Shown: positions 24,805-39,479, counted from the stretch's first letter. The stretch is DNA of 64,000 nucleotides from Carex sylvatica (GCA_964058845.1 CAXKVR010000033.1:1-64000), one strand, 5' to 3'. The notes: a model not told the origin generated them from the sequence alone. Translations and numbers: made by a program.

Positions 24805-25700
24805 GATTGGAATTAAGGAATAACCAAATAATTAGTACTCTATAGCAAGATTAATATTTGATTTCTAATTAATTTCTTGTTAATTTAATTTATATTTAAC
24901 TTTTCACACAGTTGTTTTTATTATGCGGGATACATCATTTTTAGCAACCTTTAATATTTATATTTTTTTTGAAAGAAACAAGTCAAGCTTCTAAATTTTA
25001 TTGATTAGAACACTAGAGGTGTCAAATATTACATAAAACAAAACAAAAAAAATGAAAAGAGAGGCAACCTTTAATTAATAATTGAAAACATCTATTACAA
25101 GTACAACCTTTAAATTTATGTTCATGAAAAATTGATGATGTATTGTTTCTGACTACGTCTGAAAAAAAAAAACAATTTTTCATGCTACTCAATACACCAT
25201 GTCATAAATTTATTTCTTCTAAACACAATGTTTTTAATGTTATTTCATAATTTTTCTACATTTTTTTAAAATTTTGTTTTAATAATTAGCTATGCTTCCA
25301 ATTTCATGTAGCAAAGTGTATTGTTCTTAATTTGTACAAATTTGTCAGAAAATAGTACATAATTTTTGCAATTTATCGATATGGTTCTAGAATTGTATAT
25401 AAAAATATCCGCAAGTACACAATTTATCAATCAGTACGTACCACTGTTAACAATATCATCTTAATTCGATCGTGCAACAATTTAATTACAGAATCAACAC
25501 AATATAAAATCAACTGAAATTATTACTCATAAAACCTATATTAATTCTACACAAAAGTACGTAAATATAACTATACAATCAAGTTATTATAAAATATTAT
25601 ATTTACGCGCGCATGCGGCACCAGATACATATGCTAGCTAAAAATATGATAAGATTCTAATTGATATATAATAACAGTTATGAGCACAATTTGAGTTGGT
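24805..25700. other. AT-rich spacer
   Basis: No gene seen. The end nearest 25700 is the promoter side of the succinate-CoA ligase gene, with GGGCCGGGCCGGGCCGG at 25712-25728 and a CT-rich leader at 25785-25810. Confidence 0.5.
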
Positions 25701-25818
25701 TGTTTTGGTTTGGGCCGGGCCGGGCCGGAAAAGACTCATTTCAGTTTCTTCTTCAAAATTCTCATAGCTCACCAGTCTCTCTCATCATTCCTCTTTCTCT
25801 CTCTCTTTCTCATAGAAA

Positions 25819-28220
<2,402 letters not shown>

Positions 28221-29100
28221 AGATGAGATACTGTCATTCCCACCATACTCTCTCTCTACACAAATTCAAGGACTTGGTTTTTTTTTTTTTTTTTTTTTAA
28301 ATTGTTTGGCTTTTTGGTCTCTCAATGAACCCATAAATAAGAAAAAAAGACCAGATTTTTGAGCTGGAGGCTCGGCATAATGCCACAAAATTATGCCACA
28401 ATCGGTAATTTTGTTACTTTTTGCTACAGTTTAGTTGATTCTCTCTAACTAATTGAGGCATTTAGTTTTCTGATTGAAGAAGTGCTATTGTTATGTCTAA
28501 ATGTTTTGTTTCTTGTTATATTTCCTCTTTTGGACAGAGTTTTCCTTTTTCTTTTTCTTTTTTAAATTTAATTTTGTTAAAACTAAACTGCAAACCGAAT
28601 TTGTGTTCACCATTCGTCATTTAAAGTCGATTTGACGAGTTTTAGACTTAATGGGCTTGGTGAATTTGAGAACACCCTAATTCTACTCTTTAAATTTGAG
28701 ATTCTTATTGGATTTAAAAAATATTGATGGCTGCTTTACAGTAATCTTATAGTTGATAAAAAAAAAAAAGAATTGTGTAAATTCTTATTTGAAAATTATT
28801 AGAGCAAATTAAAATATAACACTAAACACTTAGGGCAACAGGACATGTTCGTATGTCATGAGATTATGTATCTCATGTAGGATGGAGTTTGACTGGAATG
28901 GGAACCTAATTTTTAAAAAATTGGAAATCCATGAGCACAGATATGCATAGAATTGATTATGAAATATATTGAAATGAATGTTTGATTGTATCGTGGGGTT
29001 AGTGGTAGGAAATCTTGATTTATTTTAAATTATGTATTTTTATTTAAATTTCTCACCTATTTAAAATAAGAAAAATTATATATGAAATTCGAACTGAGAT
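28221..29100. other. 3' UTR and AT-rich spacer
   Basis: Contains a T-run of about 21 at 28279-28299 in the 3' UTR. No gene. Confidence 0.5.
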
Positions 29101-29104
29101 ATCA

Positions 29105-29853
29105 ATTTATTTTTTTATTTTTTATTTTTTGCAGTTAAAAGCCCTTGGACATTCATTGATCAAATTTGGGGATTACATTCAGTGATTAATAAGATAGCTC
29201 TCCCTGTGGTACTTCACACCTACCTATACTTTGTTGAAAACACAGAAACTAACAAACATTGCTTAATAGCTACCAAAAAGAAAGTAAAGTTAGACTAAAC
29301 AAAAGAAAGGAAATTAGTAGAAATAAAAACACTATTCTTAAAAAAGTAGCATTGGATTTGGGTAGGTGTTAGTCTCAAAATTCCATCCTTCCTTTGATCC
29401 TCTTCTTGCTAATTTGTCTGCCAGCTTATTGCTGAAGTTTGCATTTGCCTCAAAAATTTCATTGAAGGCTCTCCAGTCAGCCCTTAGCGGAGGTTGTAGC
29501 TCATCTAAAGACTTGTTATCAGTGTAAAATACACATTCTGAGATGCCCATTTCAGCCACACCGATTATAGCTTCCCTCAAAGCAATTGTTTCTGCTTGAA
29601 TCGCACAGCATGATCTGATTACAGCCACTTGCAAATCTCAAACCCCCCTTCCCTCCAATTGTCTGTTCGATTTGTTGGCTATGCATGCTTCTGAGTTCAT
29701 GAGTTTCAAATATGGTTTGAAGCATGTGATGAGGGATCCATCTGAATTGAGGGCCTCAATTTTAATTGCATATGATAGTCCTCCAAACCAACATGATTTA
29801 GCAAAAGAGCAGTTGACTATCATATGCAATGGACGGGTCCTCATCTCCTTCAA
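29105..29853 (-). pseudogene. LINE remnant (RT-associated zinc finger and RNase H pieces)
   Basis: Minus strand. 29853-29638 reads HMIVNCSFAKSCWFGGLSY, like the zinc-binding tail of plant LINE reverse transcriptases. 29634-29338 reads AIQAETIALREAI and VFYTDNKSLDELQPP, then LADKLARRG, the pattern of the plant LINE-type RNase H (RVT_3). The two are out of frame and the start of the RNase H domain is missing. T-rich runs at 29107-29134 on the plus strand could be the old poly(A) tail. No full reverse transcriptase core remains. Confidence 0.7.
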
Positions 29854-29930
29854 GTACGAGCCGCTATCAAATTGAGTTCCGAAATAAAAATAATGTATTT
29901 TTTAGTATTATATGAAATAGACACTGAACT

Positions 29931-30046
29931 AAGAAAGGAGAAGTAGCACAATTGGCTAGAAAAAAATTCTAAAATTGTTGTATCCAAAGGTCGAGAGTTC
30001 GATTCTCCCTCACAACTTCGCAGTTTCTGCAAAGATTTTTAAAAAA
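29931..30046 (+). mobile_element. tRNA-derived SINE with 12-bp target duplication
   Basis: About 116 bp flanked by identical 12-mers AGACACTGAACT (29919-29930 and 30047-30058). It has an A-box-like TAGCACAATTGG and a B-box-like GAGTTCGATTCTC about 50 bp further on, spaced as in a tRNA promoter, and ends in an A-rich tail. It does not fold as a normal tRNA in the anticodon region (A-rich), so it is not annotated as a tRNA gene. Confidence 0.8.
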
Positions 30047-30058
30047 AGACACTGAACT

Positions 30059-30650
30059 TGACCCATTTCATGACCAATAGAGACATGAGAGAGTATTTAG
30101 CGAAGATGGGATATAAATAATGTACTATGATGTTGTGTTTTTTTTCCTGCCGAATTACACTATGATGGGAACAATTGGGGGAAAATGATGGTAACAATTT
30201 GGGAACATTATGATCATCCGAACGGGTCTCAGTCTACAAATTCGAATCAACTCAAAATCCCATCGGTTCCTACAAAATATTTAATTTTCATCTGAAGGAC
30301 GTCTTGTTATTTGATGGGAATAGGTGGGTTTTGGGCACAACTCATACATTTAACCCAAGTTCGGTAGTGTATTTTTATTAATAAGAATAATTATCTTTGA
30401 TATCTTTAGAAAAAAATAAGATTTTCTATAACTTATTGCACTATACAACCGAACACTCATTTTAACAATTTTATAATTATCTGTAATCGTGAGTTTCTAC
30501 TTTTTCAAAAGTAAGTTTCCATCTCCATCAATTCTCATCTCGTGTAATCTCGTGACAAACGAAAAGACCGTTACGTAAGTAGTAGACTCTTAAAAGTGAT
30601 CCTATGCTATAACAGCGCTTCATGCATCATTGTCAATGCATGTGCAATTT
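30059..30650. other. Spacer, possible small MITE at about 30359-30455
   Basis: GTTCGGTAGTGTA at the left and ACTATACAACCGAAC at the right are inverted relatives about 95 bp apart. No clear duplication. Otherwise nothing. Confidence 0.35.
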
Positions 30651-30659
30651 AATACTCTT

Positions 30660-31015
30660 AGGGGTGGATCCATGTGGAATCAGAGGGGGGGCAGCCGTCC
30701 CCCCCTGAATTTTGAGTTTTAGTGGTGATTTATTGATTCCGATCGACTTTGTCTCTCCCTGAAATTTTTTTTTGCCCCTCTCTGAATGTTTAATTTCTAA
30801 TTTGAGTTAAGTATAGGGTTAAAATCAAAATAAATTTCTTGAATTATGATTGATAATTAGAATTATAAGTTAGAGGATCAGAAATTACAACTCAGAGTAT
30901 TGAAAAATATAAGTCAAAGCATTGTTTTTTATCAAGTACCCAATTAGTTAATGGATTTAAACCAAATTCGATAATTTTATAGCCCCTCATGACGAGAATT
31001 CTGAATCCGTCCTCG
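30660..31015. mobile_element. DNA transposon remnant, 356 bp, 9-bp duplication
   Basis: Flanked by AATACTCTT on both sides (30651-30659 and 31016-31024). Ends AGGGGTGGATCCA and, inverted from the right, CGAGGACGGATTCA. Contains G- and C-runs near the left end and no coding frame. Duplication length suits a MULE; 8 bp would suit hAT. Confidence 0.7.
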
Positions 31016-31024
31016 AATACTCTT

Positions 31025-32262
31025 CCATCTAAACACACACAAAAAAAAAAAATAACCACCACTTTACAGAAGGCCTATTAATTTCTACCTTTTACTCTTT
31101 ATGGAAAAAAAAAACATGTTTTATTGTTTTTTTTTTTTTAGTTTTTCCTTTAATGAGAAATACAGACTGTACAGTTTATGCATATGCCAAACTTAATTAT
31201 TTATCCGCTCTGAAACTCGGAACAAAACATAATTATTTTATTTTTTAATGAAATGAAAACTATAACCTGTACGGATAGTGAAGTTAATAATGCATTTTTT
31301 TATCAATTTCAAAACCATATGTTAGGAGTGGCAATGAGCTGGCTCCAATTCATAATCGGCTTGACACAGCTACTGAGCGAGCTGAGTGAATTAAGATTAA
31401 GGACTCGGGATAAAATTTTAGCTCATAATAGCCATGAGCTAGCTCAGAGTTGGATTGAGTTAGCTCGTTAGCTCGCTGGACTTTATTAAGCCACTATTAT
31501 ACAAATTTAAAAAAATAAATAATAAAATCCATCAAATAAAACATAATTTGCATCAGATGTTCATTTTCATAAAATGAGAAGTACTCTTAATTAAAATGCA
31601 ACTGTTATAAATTATGTTTTGCAGCAAAATTTATACATATCAATATACTAAATTCTCAAATTCATACAAACTCAATTCACAAATTAAATGAATGCATACT
31701 AAATCCATACCTAGTCCGAGCTGAGCCATCTGATCACACGCAAGCTAGGCTCAACTCAAGCTCGTTAATTTTGGATTAAGTTAATGGCGATCTGACTCAT
31801 TAAAAACTCGGTCCACTAACGAACAAGCTGTTAAAAAGCTAGTTAGATATATCATATTTAATTATATTAAATTATAACTAGTTAAATTAATGTTTTTTAT
31901 TCTCTAGGTTGGAAATCGTACGTACGGCACAGTTAAGTGTTGAACCTCAAAAGTACAAGTCACTTAATATAAGTTTCTATATTAGCGAGTTCTAATAATG
32001 AATATTGGTTTTGGTTTGTTAGCGTATATATAAATATGTTACTGTGAATTTGAAATTGGGATTATCCTCCCTACTAAATAGCATGCATATTTTTTTGGAA
32101 CCCAACTCTCTATTTGTCCAGAGAAGATCTGAGCCGTTGATTCTATAAATCTCAGCCACTCATCAAAACAGATCTCAATCTCAGCCTTTAATAAATAATT
32201 TTGATTTTATACACCTGTTTCATGTTGTCAAACGTGTAGAAATCTAAATTTAGTGATTTATA
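31025..32262. other. Spacer with a hAT-like GAGCT-rich stretch
   Basis: About 31325-31480 has repeated GAGCTAGCTC/GAGCTG motifs beginning GAGTGGCAATGAGC, typical of decayed plant hAT elements, and similar AAGCTGTTAAAAAGCTAG motifs near 31830. Boundaries not found. No gene. Confidence 0.4.
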
Positions 32263-33533
32263 TCTATACTACATATAATGACACACAGAAATTGTATCAC
32301 TGAATCTTCTTTTTTCCACGCGTTTTCTCCTGTTTCAACTTTTTCGAATTCGTATGCTCTGAGGTATCTCAAACTTTGCGTGACTTTATAAAAAATCTCA
32401 ACTGTTCAAATACTTCCTGCATGAATCTCGAAGCTCAAATAATACTGGTCCATGCGCTACCCCCGAATAGGCACCGGACACGTGGGTCACGCAAAAGTTG
32501 AGATATCTCAGAGGATACAGACTCTCCGTGTTTTCCCGAGATATCTCAACTTTTGCTTGACCCACGTGTCCGGTGCCTATTCGGGGGTAGCGCAGGGGCC
32601 AGTATTATTGAGCTTCGAGATTCATGCAGAAAGTATTTGAACGGCTCTGAGATATCTCAACTTTTGCGTGACCCACGTGTCCGGTGCCTATTCGGGGGTA
32701 GCGCAGGTGAATTTGAAACACCGTAATGCCAAAAAAGTTGAATATTAGTAAATTCAGTTTTATTCAAATTTAAGCGTTGACTGTCATAGGTTTGACTAAT
32801 GACCTCTTTTTATAGAACTGGACTTTTATTCTGTTTAATTTTTTATTTCATTTTTGACTTGAAGAACTGGGCAAAAGTATTTTTTTTGTCCAGTATTATT
32901 GAGCTTCGAGATTCGTGTAGACTTTATTTGAACGGTTTAGATTTTCCAAAAAGTCAAGGCAAAATTTGAGATATCTCAGAATATGAATTTCCTTTCCCAT
33001 GCGTCCCTTTCTCCTTTCCAACGATGGTACTGATTTCTTTGTGAAAATAATATTTTCATTATTCCGCTTATGTTTTTCTAATTTGCAATTTTACATGGAT
33101 GTATTTGAGTTGCTACAATAACTTTTTCTTTTTCGAGGGAGTATAGATATTTAATTCTCACAAGTTTATAAATAAGATTGTGCTTACAAGTGATCTGGGG
33201 AACTAACTTAGGTTTAACACCAAATGACAATAGGATTGGATATTTTGATGTCACTGTGCTGACTTTATGCAAAATTATTTTTCAGAGGTTGATTTGCAAA
33301 TTGCATTACTGTAGGAGTTTTGCAATTAAGAAATGAAATTGATTTCAATTACTCCAGAATAGTTGTTTGCAATTGTAAATCAACTGCATCAATGGAGATG
33401 CCGTAATATATTATTAAGCTCTAAGGTTATAATTTGCTTTTATTATTGATAAACACATAATGAAGAAATTATTTAAAGAAAGTGATCAAAATAATATTTC
33501 AACCCCCGTTGCAACGCACGGGCATTTGACTAG
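32263..33533 (+). mobile_element. Non-autonomous Helitron
   Basis: The 3' end has CCCGTTGCAACGCACGGG, which can form a short hairpin, followed by CATTTGACTAG and then host T; this is the hallmark hairpin-plus-CTRR end of plant Helitrons. A matching 5' end TCTATACTACATATAATG lies at 32263 after host A. The proposed 1,271-bp element encodes no Rep/helicase. It contains nested inverted and direct copies of a block of about 56 bp (32454-32509, 32538-32593, 32649-32704). The 5' end is less certain than the 3' end. Confidence 0.75.
32397..32935. repeat. Nested inverted and direct repeats inside the Helitron
   Basis: One block runs from GAGATATCTCAACTTTTG through CACGTGTCCGGTGCC to GGGGGTAGCGC. It occurs inverted at 32454-32509 and direct at 32538-32593 and 32649-32704. 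A second block (CAGTATTATTGAGCTTCGAG) occurs inverted near 32403-32450 and direct near 32597 and 32890. Copies are nearly identical, so duplication is recent. Confidence 0.9.
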
Positions 33534-34843
33534 TATATATATATTTTTAATGCTCGTCCCATTCTTTGCAATAGAAATGAGTCCAGTATTAAATATTTGA
33601 TATTGAAATTGACATTCTTTCTTCGATATTAGTACGTAGGGAGAAGTTAATTTGTTGACTGTAAAAAATAGAGAAGATTTTGTAGTGTGACAAAAGGGAA
33701 TATATATAATGTAACAGACTTTTAATAATACATGCTTATATCACAAAAAGTATGTTTCACAAAAAACTTTCTTTAAATCTATAATATCTAAAATTTTAAG
33801 AAAATATATTTATTATTTATTTTTGATATTTATTGGTTCATATATAAACTTATTTGACTGCTAGCTTGTCATTATTTAGATAGCAAAAAACTAGGGTTAT
33901 ACAGCTTTCTCATGCAAATTCTAAAAATTATAATATTATAATGATTAACTCTTTTATTTTACTTCTATTATAATATTAAAGTCGTAAAATTATTTTACTT
34001 GTATTATCATACTAGTACCTATGAAAGCACTACTCCAGCCTCCGATCGTAGGTACAAGGTTTAATTAAGATTCATATATCCTTTAAATAAAAATTAATTT
34101 ATACCGTCCGATTGGGATCAGGATTCGAGTTCGAAGCAGATCGGACTGTTGAGATCTAAACTCAACTTTCGAGTTACCTTAGGTACATGAGCTGGGTATA
34201 CTAGTTAACAAGAATTCAGATCCTCCAAGGTACCTGAGGTGAAATCATTAAACTTGGACCGTTCTTTTAACCTGGCATGTATCTCAACACATGAGGCACC
34301 TGATTGAGTTTAGTTCGGCTAAGATTAATCTCTACCGTTCGTTTCTTAGTGTTCTCGGTCAGGTACCTGGGAGGAAACGGATTCGGTAGCCGGGGACAGA
34401 AATGTAAATTCAATCCCAACCTAAATCGCTCTCTCTTCGTCTTCCCTAGCCGCTCCGCCTCTAAACCCTCTTCCCCTCTTCATCAAGGTACTTTTACTTC
34501 CTCTCCCTCTCCCTCCCTCCCTCCCTCCCTCCCTCCCTCCCTCCTCCTCAAGGTACATCTGAGCACCGATCTTTGCTGGTTAGTGAAAAGTCATTTCAAA
34601 ATTTCTGCCTTTTTCTTGCTTGTTCTCTACTTTTTTTTGTGCTAACTGAATAAAATTTCTTTACACTTAAGGTTTGAGAGTCCAAAATCTGCATACAATG
34701 CAATCTTAGACTCCAAAACACTAATCTCAGTCCAGTGTGGTTGGTTGGTTAATTCATCTCACAATTCAGTTGCTCTCATTTTGTAGTGCCATTACTCAAA
34801 ATTGTCCCCTTTGCATTCTTTAGGACGCTTCTCTTAGCTGGAT
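33534..34843. other. Spacer and 5' leader of the prolyl-tRNA synthetase gene
   Basis: AT-rich to about 34250. From about 34400 the sequence becomes CT-rich with a (CCCT)n run at 34508-34542, likely leader DNA. Possible leader introns (donors CAAGGTACTT near 34488 and CAAGGTACAT near 34552; acceptor before 34823). No separate gene. Confidence 0.5.
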
Positions 34844-37581
34844 ATGGCGACCAAATCTTCAAATGTAGCCAGTGAGTACCAAACTTTTTTTATTTTTTTT
34901 ATTTTATAAATCTCTAGTTACTGTCAACTTCATTAACATATTTGGTAAATCAGGGATGATGAAATTAGAAATGTTAATTTACAAAGCCCCCAAAAGTTAG
35001 TTCATGTAAGCTTAATGAAAACAAAATGAAAAGATCATAGCTAGGAAACTACCAATCTATGTCATTCGAACCATGCTTAAGGCCTAGATTTATTTTTATT
35101 TCTAATATGAATTTTGTTGGCATCAGCAAAACCAACAAAACCAACAAAACCAGCAAAAAAGAAGGAACTGAAGAAAGAAACAAAACTTGGTATGGCAGTG
35201 AAGAAAGATGACAACTTTGGAGAATGGTACTCTGAGGTTAGTTATGCTGTCTTGTGATATCTCTTAACAGACTTGGATGTTATATTATATAAACTCACTT
35301 AAAAGATATGCATGCATTTTATAGTTAGTTCAGTTGTGTGTTTTCACTTTCAGGTTGTTGTGAACAGTGAGATGATAGAGTACTATGACATCTCGGGTTG
35401 CTATATTCTAAGGCCACAAGCTATTTCCATTTGGGAAACTTTGCAAGTAACTACCTCAACTTTTCCTTTGATACTCTCTTCTCTTGTGTTGTCAGATTAC
35501 AAATTCAACATTGAATCCCATTTGTCTCTTTTATAATTTTATTTTGGCAGGCATTCTTTGATCCAGAAATAAAGAAAATGGGCATAAAGAATGCTTATTT
35601 CCCTCTTTTTGTTACTGAAAATGTGCTACAAAAGGAAAAAGATCACATCGAGGGTTTTGCTCCTGAGGTTAGTTAGTTCTTGGTTTTCATCTTTTAAACA
35701 CTGAAATTAATGGTTGCAAAAATGAGAATGGATCGATCTAATTTGTCCAAAAATGAATGGTAAAATGTACAGGTGGCGTGGGTGACAAAATCAGGGAAGT
35801 CAGAACTGGAGGTGCCCATTGCAATTAGGCCGACAAGTGAAACAGTAATGTACCCTTATTTTGCAAAATGGATCAGGGGACACCGTGACTTGCCTCTCAA
35901 GCTCAACCAGTGGTGCAATGTCGTCAGATGGGAGTTTAGCAACCCCACACCTTTTATCAGGTACCTTTCTTTCTGCAATCACATGGGTTTAATATATATT
36001 GAACCTTAATTAATGTCTGATTTGAGAATTGTTTTCAATTTTATAGGAGTAGAGAGTTTCTGTGGCAAGAAGGGCATACTGCTTTTGCAACAAAAGAAGA
36101 AGCAGATCAAGAGGTAGGTTTCTTTCTACATGCTTCTTTTATGCTAATTGCATTTTTTTTATTTTTTATTTTTCTTCTAACCTCTGATGCATCACAATTT
36201 ATCAGGTACTTGAGATATTAGAGCTGTATAGAAGGGTATACGAAGAGTATCTAGCTATTCCTGTAATAAAGGGGAAAAAAAGCGAACTTGAGAAGTTTGC
36301 TGGTGGTCTTTATACTACTAGTGTTGAGGTGCACCACTAATTCTTATTTCATTGTTACCTATGTATTTTTTGCTTACTTCAACTGAGAATTACTGGTTTA
36401 ATTTTCCCCTCCCTCCCTCCCCTAGGCTTTTATCCCTCACACGGGTCGTGGGATTCAAGGTGCCACCTCACATTGCCTTGGCCAAAACTTCGCCAAAATG
36501 TTCCAAATCAATTTTGAAGATGACAAGGGTGGAAAGGGAATGGTCTGGCAAAATTCTTGGGCCTATAGCACCCGTACCGTAAGTTCGTCTTCTATCTATA
36601 TATATATATATAAATATATTCTCTTTGCATTTGATACCACAGCCAGTGTAGTGTTGATACATATGGTGTCAGCCTAACAAGAACTGTGTTTTTTTGTTTA
36701 AAAAAAAAAAGATTGGGGTGATGGTGATGGTGCACGGAGATGACAAGGGGTTGGTGCTGCCTCCTAAAGTTGCATCAGTACAAGTAGTAGTTATCCCTGT
36801 ACCATACAAAGATGCTGACACTACGGCTATTAAGGCGGCATGTGAATCAACAGCCAATGAATTAAATGCTGCCGGTATGAGAGCTGATCTGGACACACGA
36901 GAGAACTACTCGCCAGGCTGGAAGTACTCTCACTGGGAGATGAAAGGCGTTCCTTTAAGAATAGAGATCGGACCTAGAGACCTGGAGAAAAGCCAGGCAC
37001 GTATAGTGAGGCGGGACAATGGTGCAAAAATAGATGTGCCGATGGCTGAGTTGGTGGAGAAAGTGCAAGAGATTCTGACGAGCATCCAGGAAAATCTATT
37101 CAACATAGCAACAGAGAAAAGAGATGCGTGCATTGAAGTGGTGCACACCTGGGATGAGTTCATGGCTGCTCTCAACAACAAGAAGTTGATCCTTGCCCCC
37201 TGGTGTGATGAGGAGGTATACATATACCTCTCTCTCTCATCTTTTCCTGTTTTCTGACAAGAAATTGATAATGCACTGATCTAAAAATAATATATAAATT
37301 ATAGGAAGTGGAGAAAGATGTGAAGGCAAGAACCAAGGCAGACCAGGGTGCTGCGAAAACATTATGCTCCCCTTTTGACCAGCCCGAACTCCCTTCCGGT
37401 TGGCTCCTTAAATACTCATTTTACCTCTTAAATTCTCTCTTAATTTTCTCGTATCTTTTAATTTATTCTTTCTTTTTGTTAATATCTTTCTGACCGAATG
37501 GAACTTGTTCATGTAGGCACGGTTTGCTTTGCATCTGGAAAGCCAGCAAAGAAGTGGACCTACTGGGGACGGAGTTACTAA
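34844..37581 (+). CDS. Prolyl-tRNA synthetase, cytosolic type
   Basis: Class II aminoacyl-tRNA synthetase that charges tRNA-Pro. Exons 34844-34871, 35127-35236, 35354-35446, 35551-35667, 35773-35960, 36047-36113, 36206-36328, 36426-36578, 36712-37215, 37305-37398 and 37517-37581 give 513 residues. A Lys/Pro-rich start ([20 protein letters not shown]) precedes the catalytic core: [31 protein letters not shown] (motif 1), [25 protein letters not shown] (motif 2) and the [20 protein letters not shown] region. The anticodon-binding domain is largely exon 9. The C-terminal ProRS domain ends [14 protein letters not shown], as in eukaryote/archaeal-type enzymes. No plastid/mitochondrial presequence is apparent. 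It lacks the WHEP/EPRS fusion seen in animals. Confidence 0.96.
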
Positions 37582-39350
37582 TTTCAAGATTCACAAGATT
37601 GGTTTCGAATTGAGCTAAGCACTATCTATTTTAATTCAATTTTGATTGTTAGAATTAGATGAATTATGGTGTGTTTTACTTGATGTTTGAATTAGCTGAA
37701 GTTTTTTAAAGAGTTTTAGTTATCTATTTGTGTTTTCATTTCTGAGTTGTATGGGACAATTTTGTTTGATTAGGAAATATAGAAATTATGATCATTTTGA
37801 TTTTGGTGCTCCACAAATGTTAGTGTCTTGTGATGGAAGAATTTTTCATTTTTCTCTTTCTGTGGATTCATATGCTAGAATTGGCCAATTGGTTGCATAT
37901 AAAATGGTTTGATAGAGCATCAACCAGAGATTATATTATAAAGCTTTCTTCAATCTCTCATCTGCTAATTCAGAGTTACACAGTTTGCAAATTAATTAAG
38001 CTTTTACATGGCAAAGGGGACAGAGATTAAGGTTGACACCTCTACCCCAAAAGCCAAACAACGAAATTAAGGTCATTAAATCAAAAGTCCAAATTTAGTT
38101 AGACACGTACTCGTCATATGCAAATTGTATTATCTTTCTAATTGATCTTGATTTTTTTCTGTTTTTTAGATGTCATTCAGAAATTTTTTTAATTGATTAA
38201 AAATTGATTGGTCATTTCTTCATTTTTATATCATTTAAAGAAATTCTATTTGTCATTTAATATGTAATTTGTATGAGATTTTTTTATGAAAATGTGTCAA
38301 AAAGATTAAAATAAAAACATATGTTATTTAAGAAACGTTATTTATATATAAATGTTATTTAATATGTCATTTAACTGTTATTTCTTATTTAGTCTAGATT
38401 TTTCTTATGAAAATATGTTATTTTCATTATGAATATTTTTTTGTTATCTTATAATATGTTATCTTGCAACGCACTAACACGATACTAGTAATATAATATA
38501 TATATTGATTGAAATTCGATAAAATAGTTATTTTTTTAAATCCTTGACAGTTTAAAATAAAAAATCAGCCTTTAATATAGTGAAAACTCACAAATTTGAA
38601 ACCCCAATGAAATTTCTTGTGGATACTAGATAATTGAGTGATTTGATCATAAACCCCTTCTTTAAAAAAAAAAAAAAATAACTTGCAAAGGATAGACACT
38701 CTTCAATTTTAAAAAATTTGTGCATATTATGAGGAATAATGGTTCCAATGAAAACTAACATTGCTTAAATTTACCCGGACAAACTTTCTCTGTTACAAGT
38801 TATATAACTAACATTTAAGAAACTTACATTCCTACTCATCATTAAAACTTATAAATTAACAAATTCAATTTTTTAATGAATTCGATCTTAGAACTCATTC
38901 ACACCCTCAGATACTATGCATGCTTCCCAAATAAATTATTTGCTTAAATTTTATGTTGAAAGGGAAAAACTATACTTATATTTCTATAATAAAATTGTTT
39001 ACTATTATAATCTAATAGTAAAAATTGAAACTATTCTTAAAATAGCGCTCCAAATTAATAATGTTATTGCAAAACTTAATATTATATAAAAAAATTATGT
39101 CCAAAAATAATAATTACAACTAATTTCAGTATTTACCAAAACTCAATTTAGTAATATTACTCTGAAAAAATGTATTTTTGAGAGAAGTGACATTTGACCT
39201 AATCCAAAACAAATAAAAATAAAACAGTTGTTGTTATAATTATAACGGACCGGATATTTGTAACTATATTTGTAACTATATTTTTAATTTCAGAAGAAAA
39301 AAAAAAAAAAACTATATTTGGAGAGGGGACCTATTTGAACATTTTACAAG
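37582..39350. other. 3' UTR and AT-rich spacer
   Basis: No gene. Near 38463 CTTGCAACGCACTAACACG followed by ACTAGTAA resembles a decayed Helitron 3' end, but without a strong hairpin or a 5' partner. Confidence 0.45.
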
Positions 39351-39360
39351 GGTATAATAG

Positions 39361-39463
39361 GGGTAAATGTTTTAACAGAGCAGTTTTAGCTTCATGCAGC
39401 GCACAAACTATAGAGTAAAAGGCATTGCATGAAGCCTAAGCTGCTCTGTTAAATTCTTTACCC
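39361..39463. mobile_element. 103-bp hairpin MITE with perfect 9-bp duplication
   Basis: Flanked by identical 9-mers GTATAATAG (39352-39360 and 39464-39472). The element begins GGGTAAATGTTTTAACAGAG and ends with its inverse (TTTACCC). The two arms of about 44 bp include the perfect inverted 12-mer TTAACAGAGCAG and a near-perfect GCTTCATGCA, separated by a loop of about 20 bp. The 9-bp duplication suggests Mutator-type mobilisation. It lies about 200 bp before the CT-rich leader of the helicase gene. Confidence 0.85.
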
Positions 39464-39479
39464 GTATAATAGAAGACTA

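Noticed and set aside
29934..30015. A tRNA gene
   Set aside because: A- and B-box-like motifs are present, but the anticodon arm is replaced by A-rich sequence, the acceptor stem does not pair, and the region is bounded by a 12-bp duplication with an A-rich tail. A SINE fits better.
34304..34645. A 113-residue frame upstream of the prolyl-tRNA synthetase
   Set aside because: It translates CT-rich leader DNA and a CCCT repeat; more likely 5' UTR.
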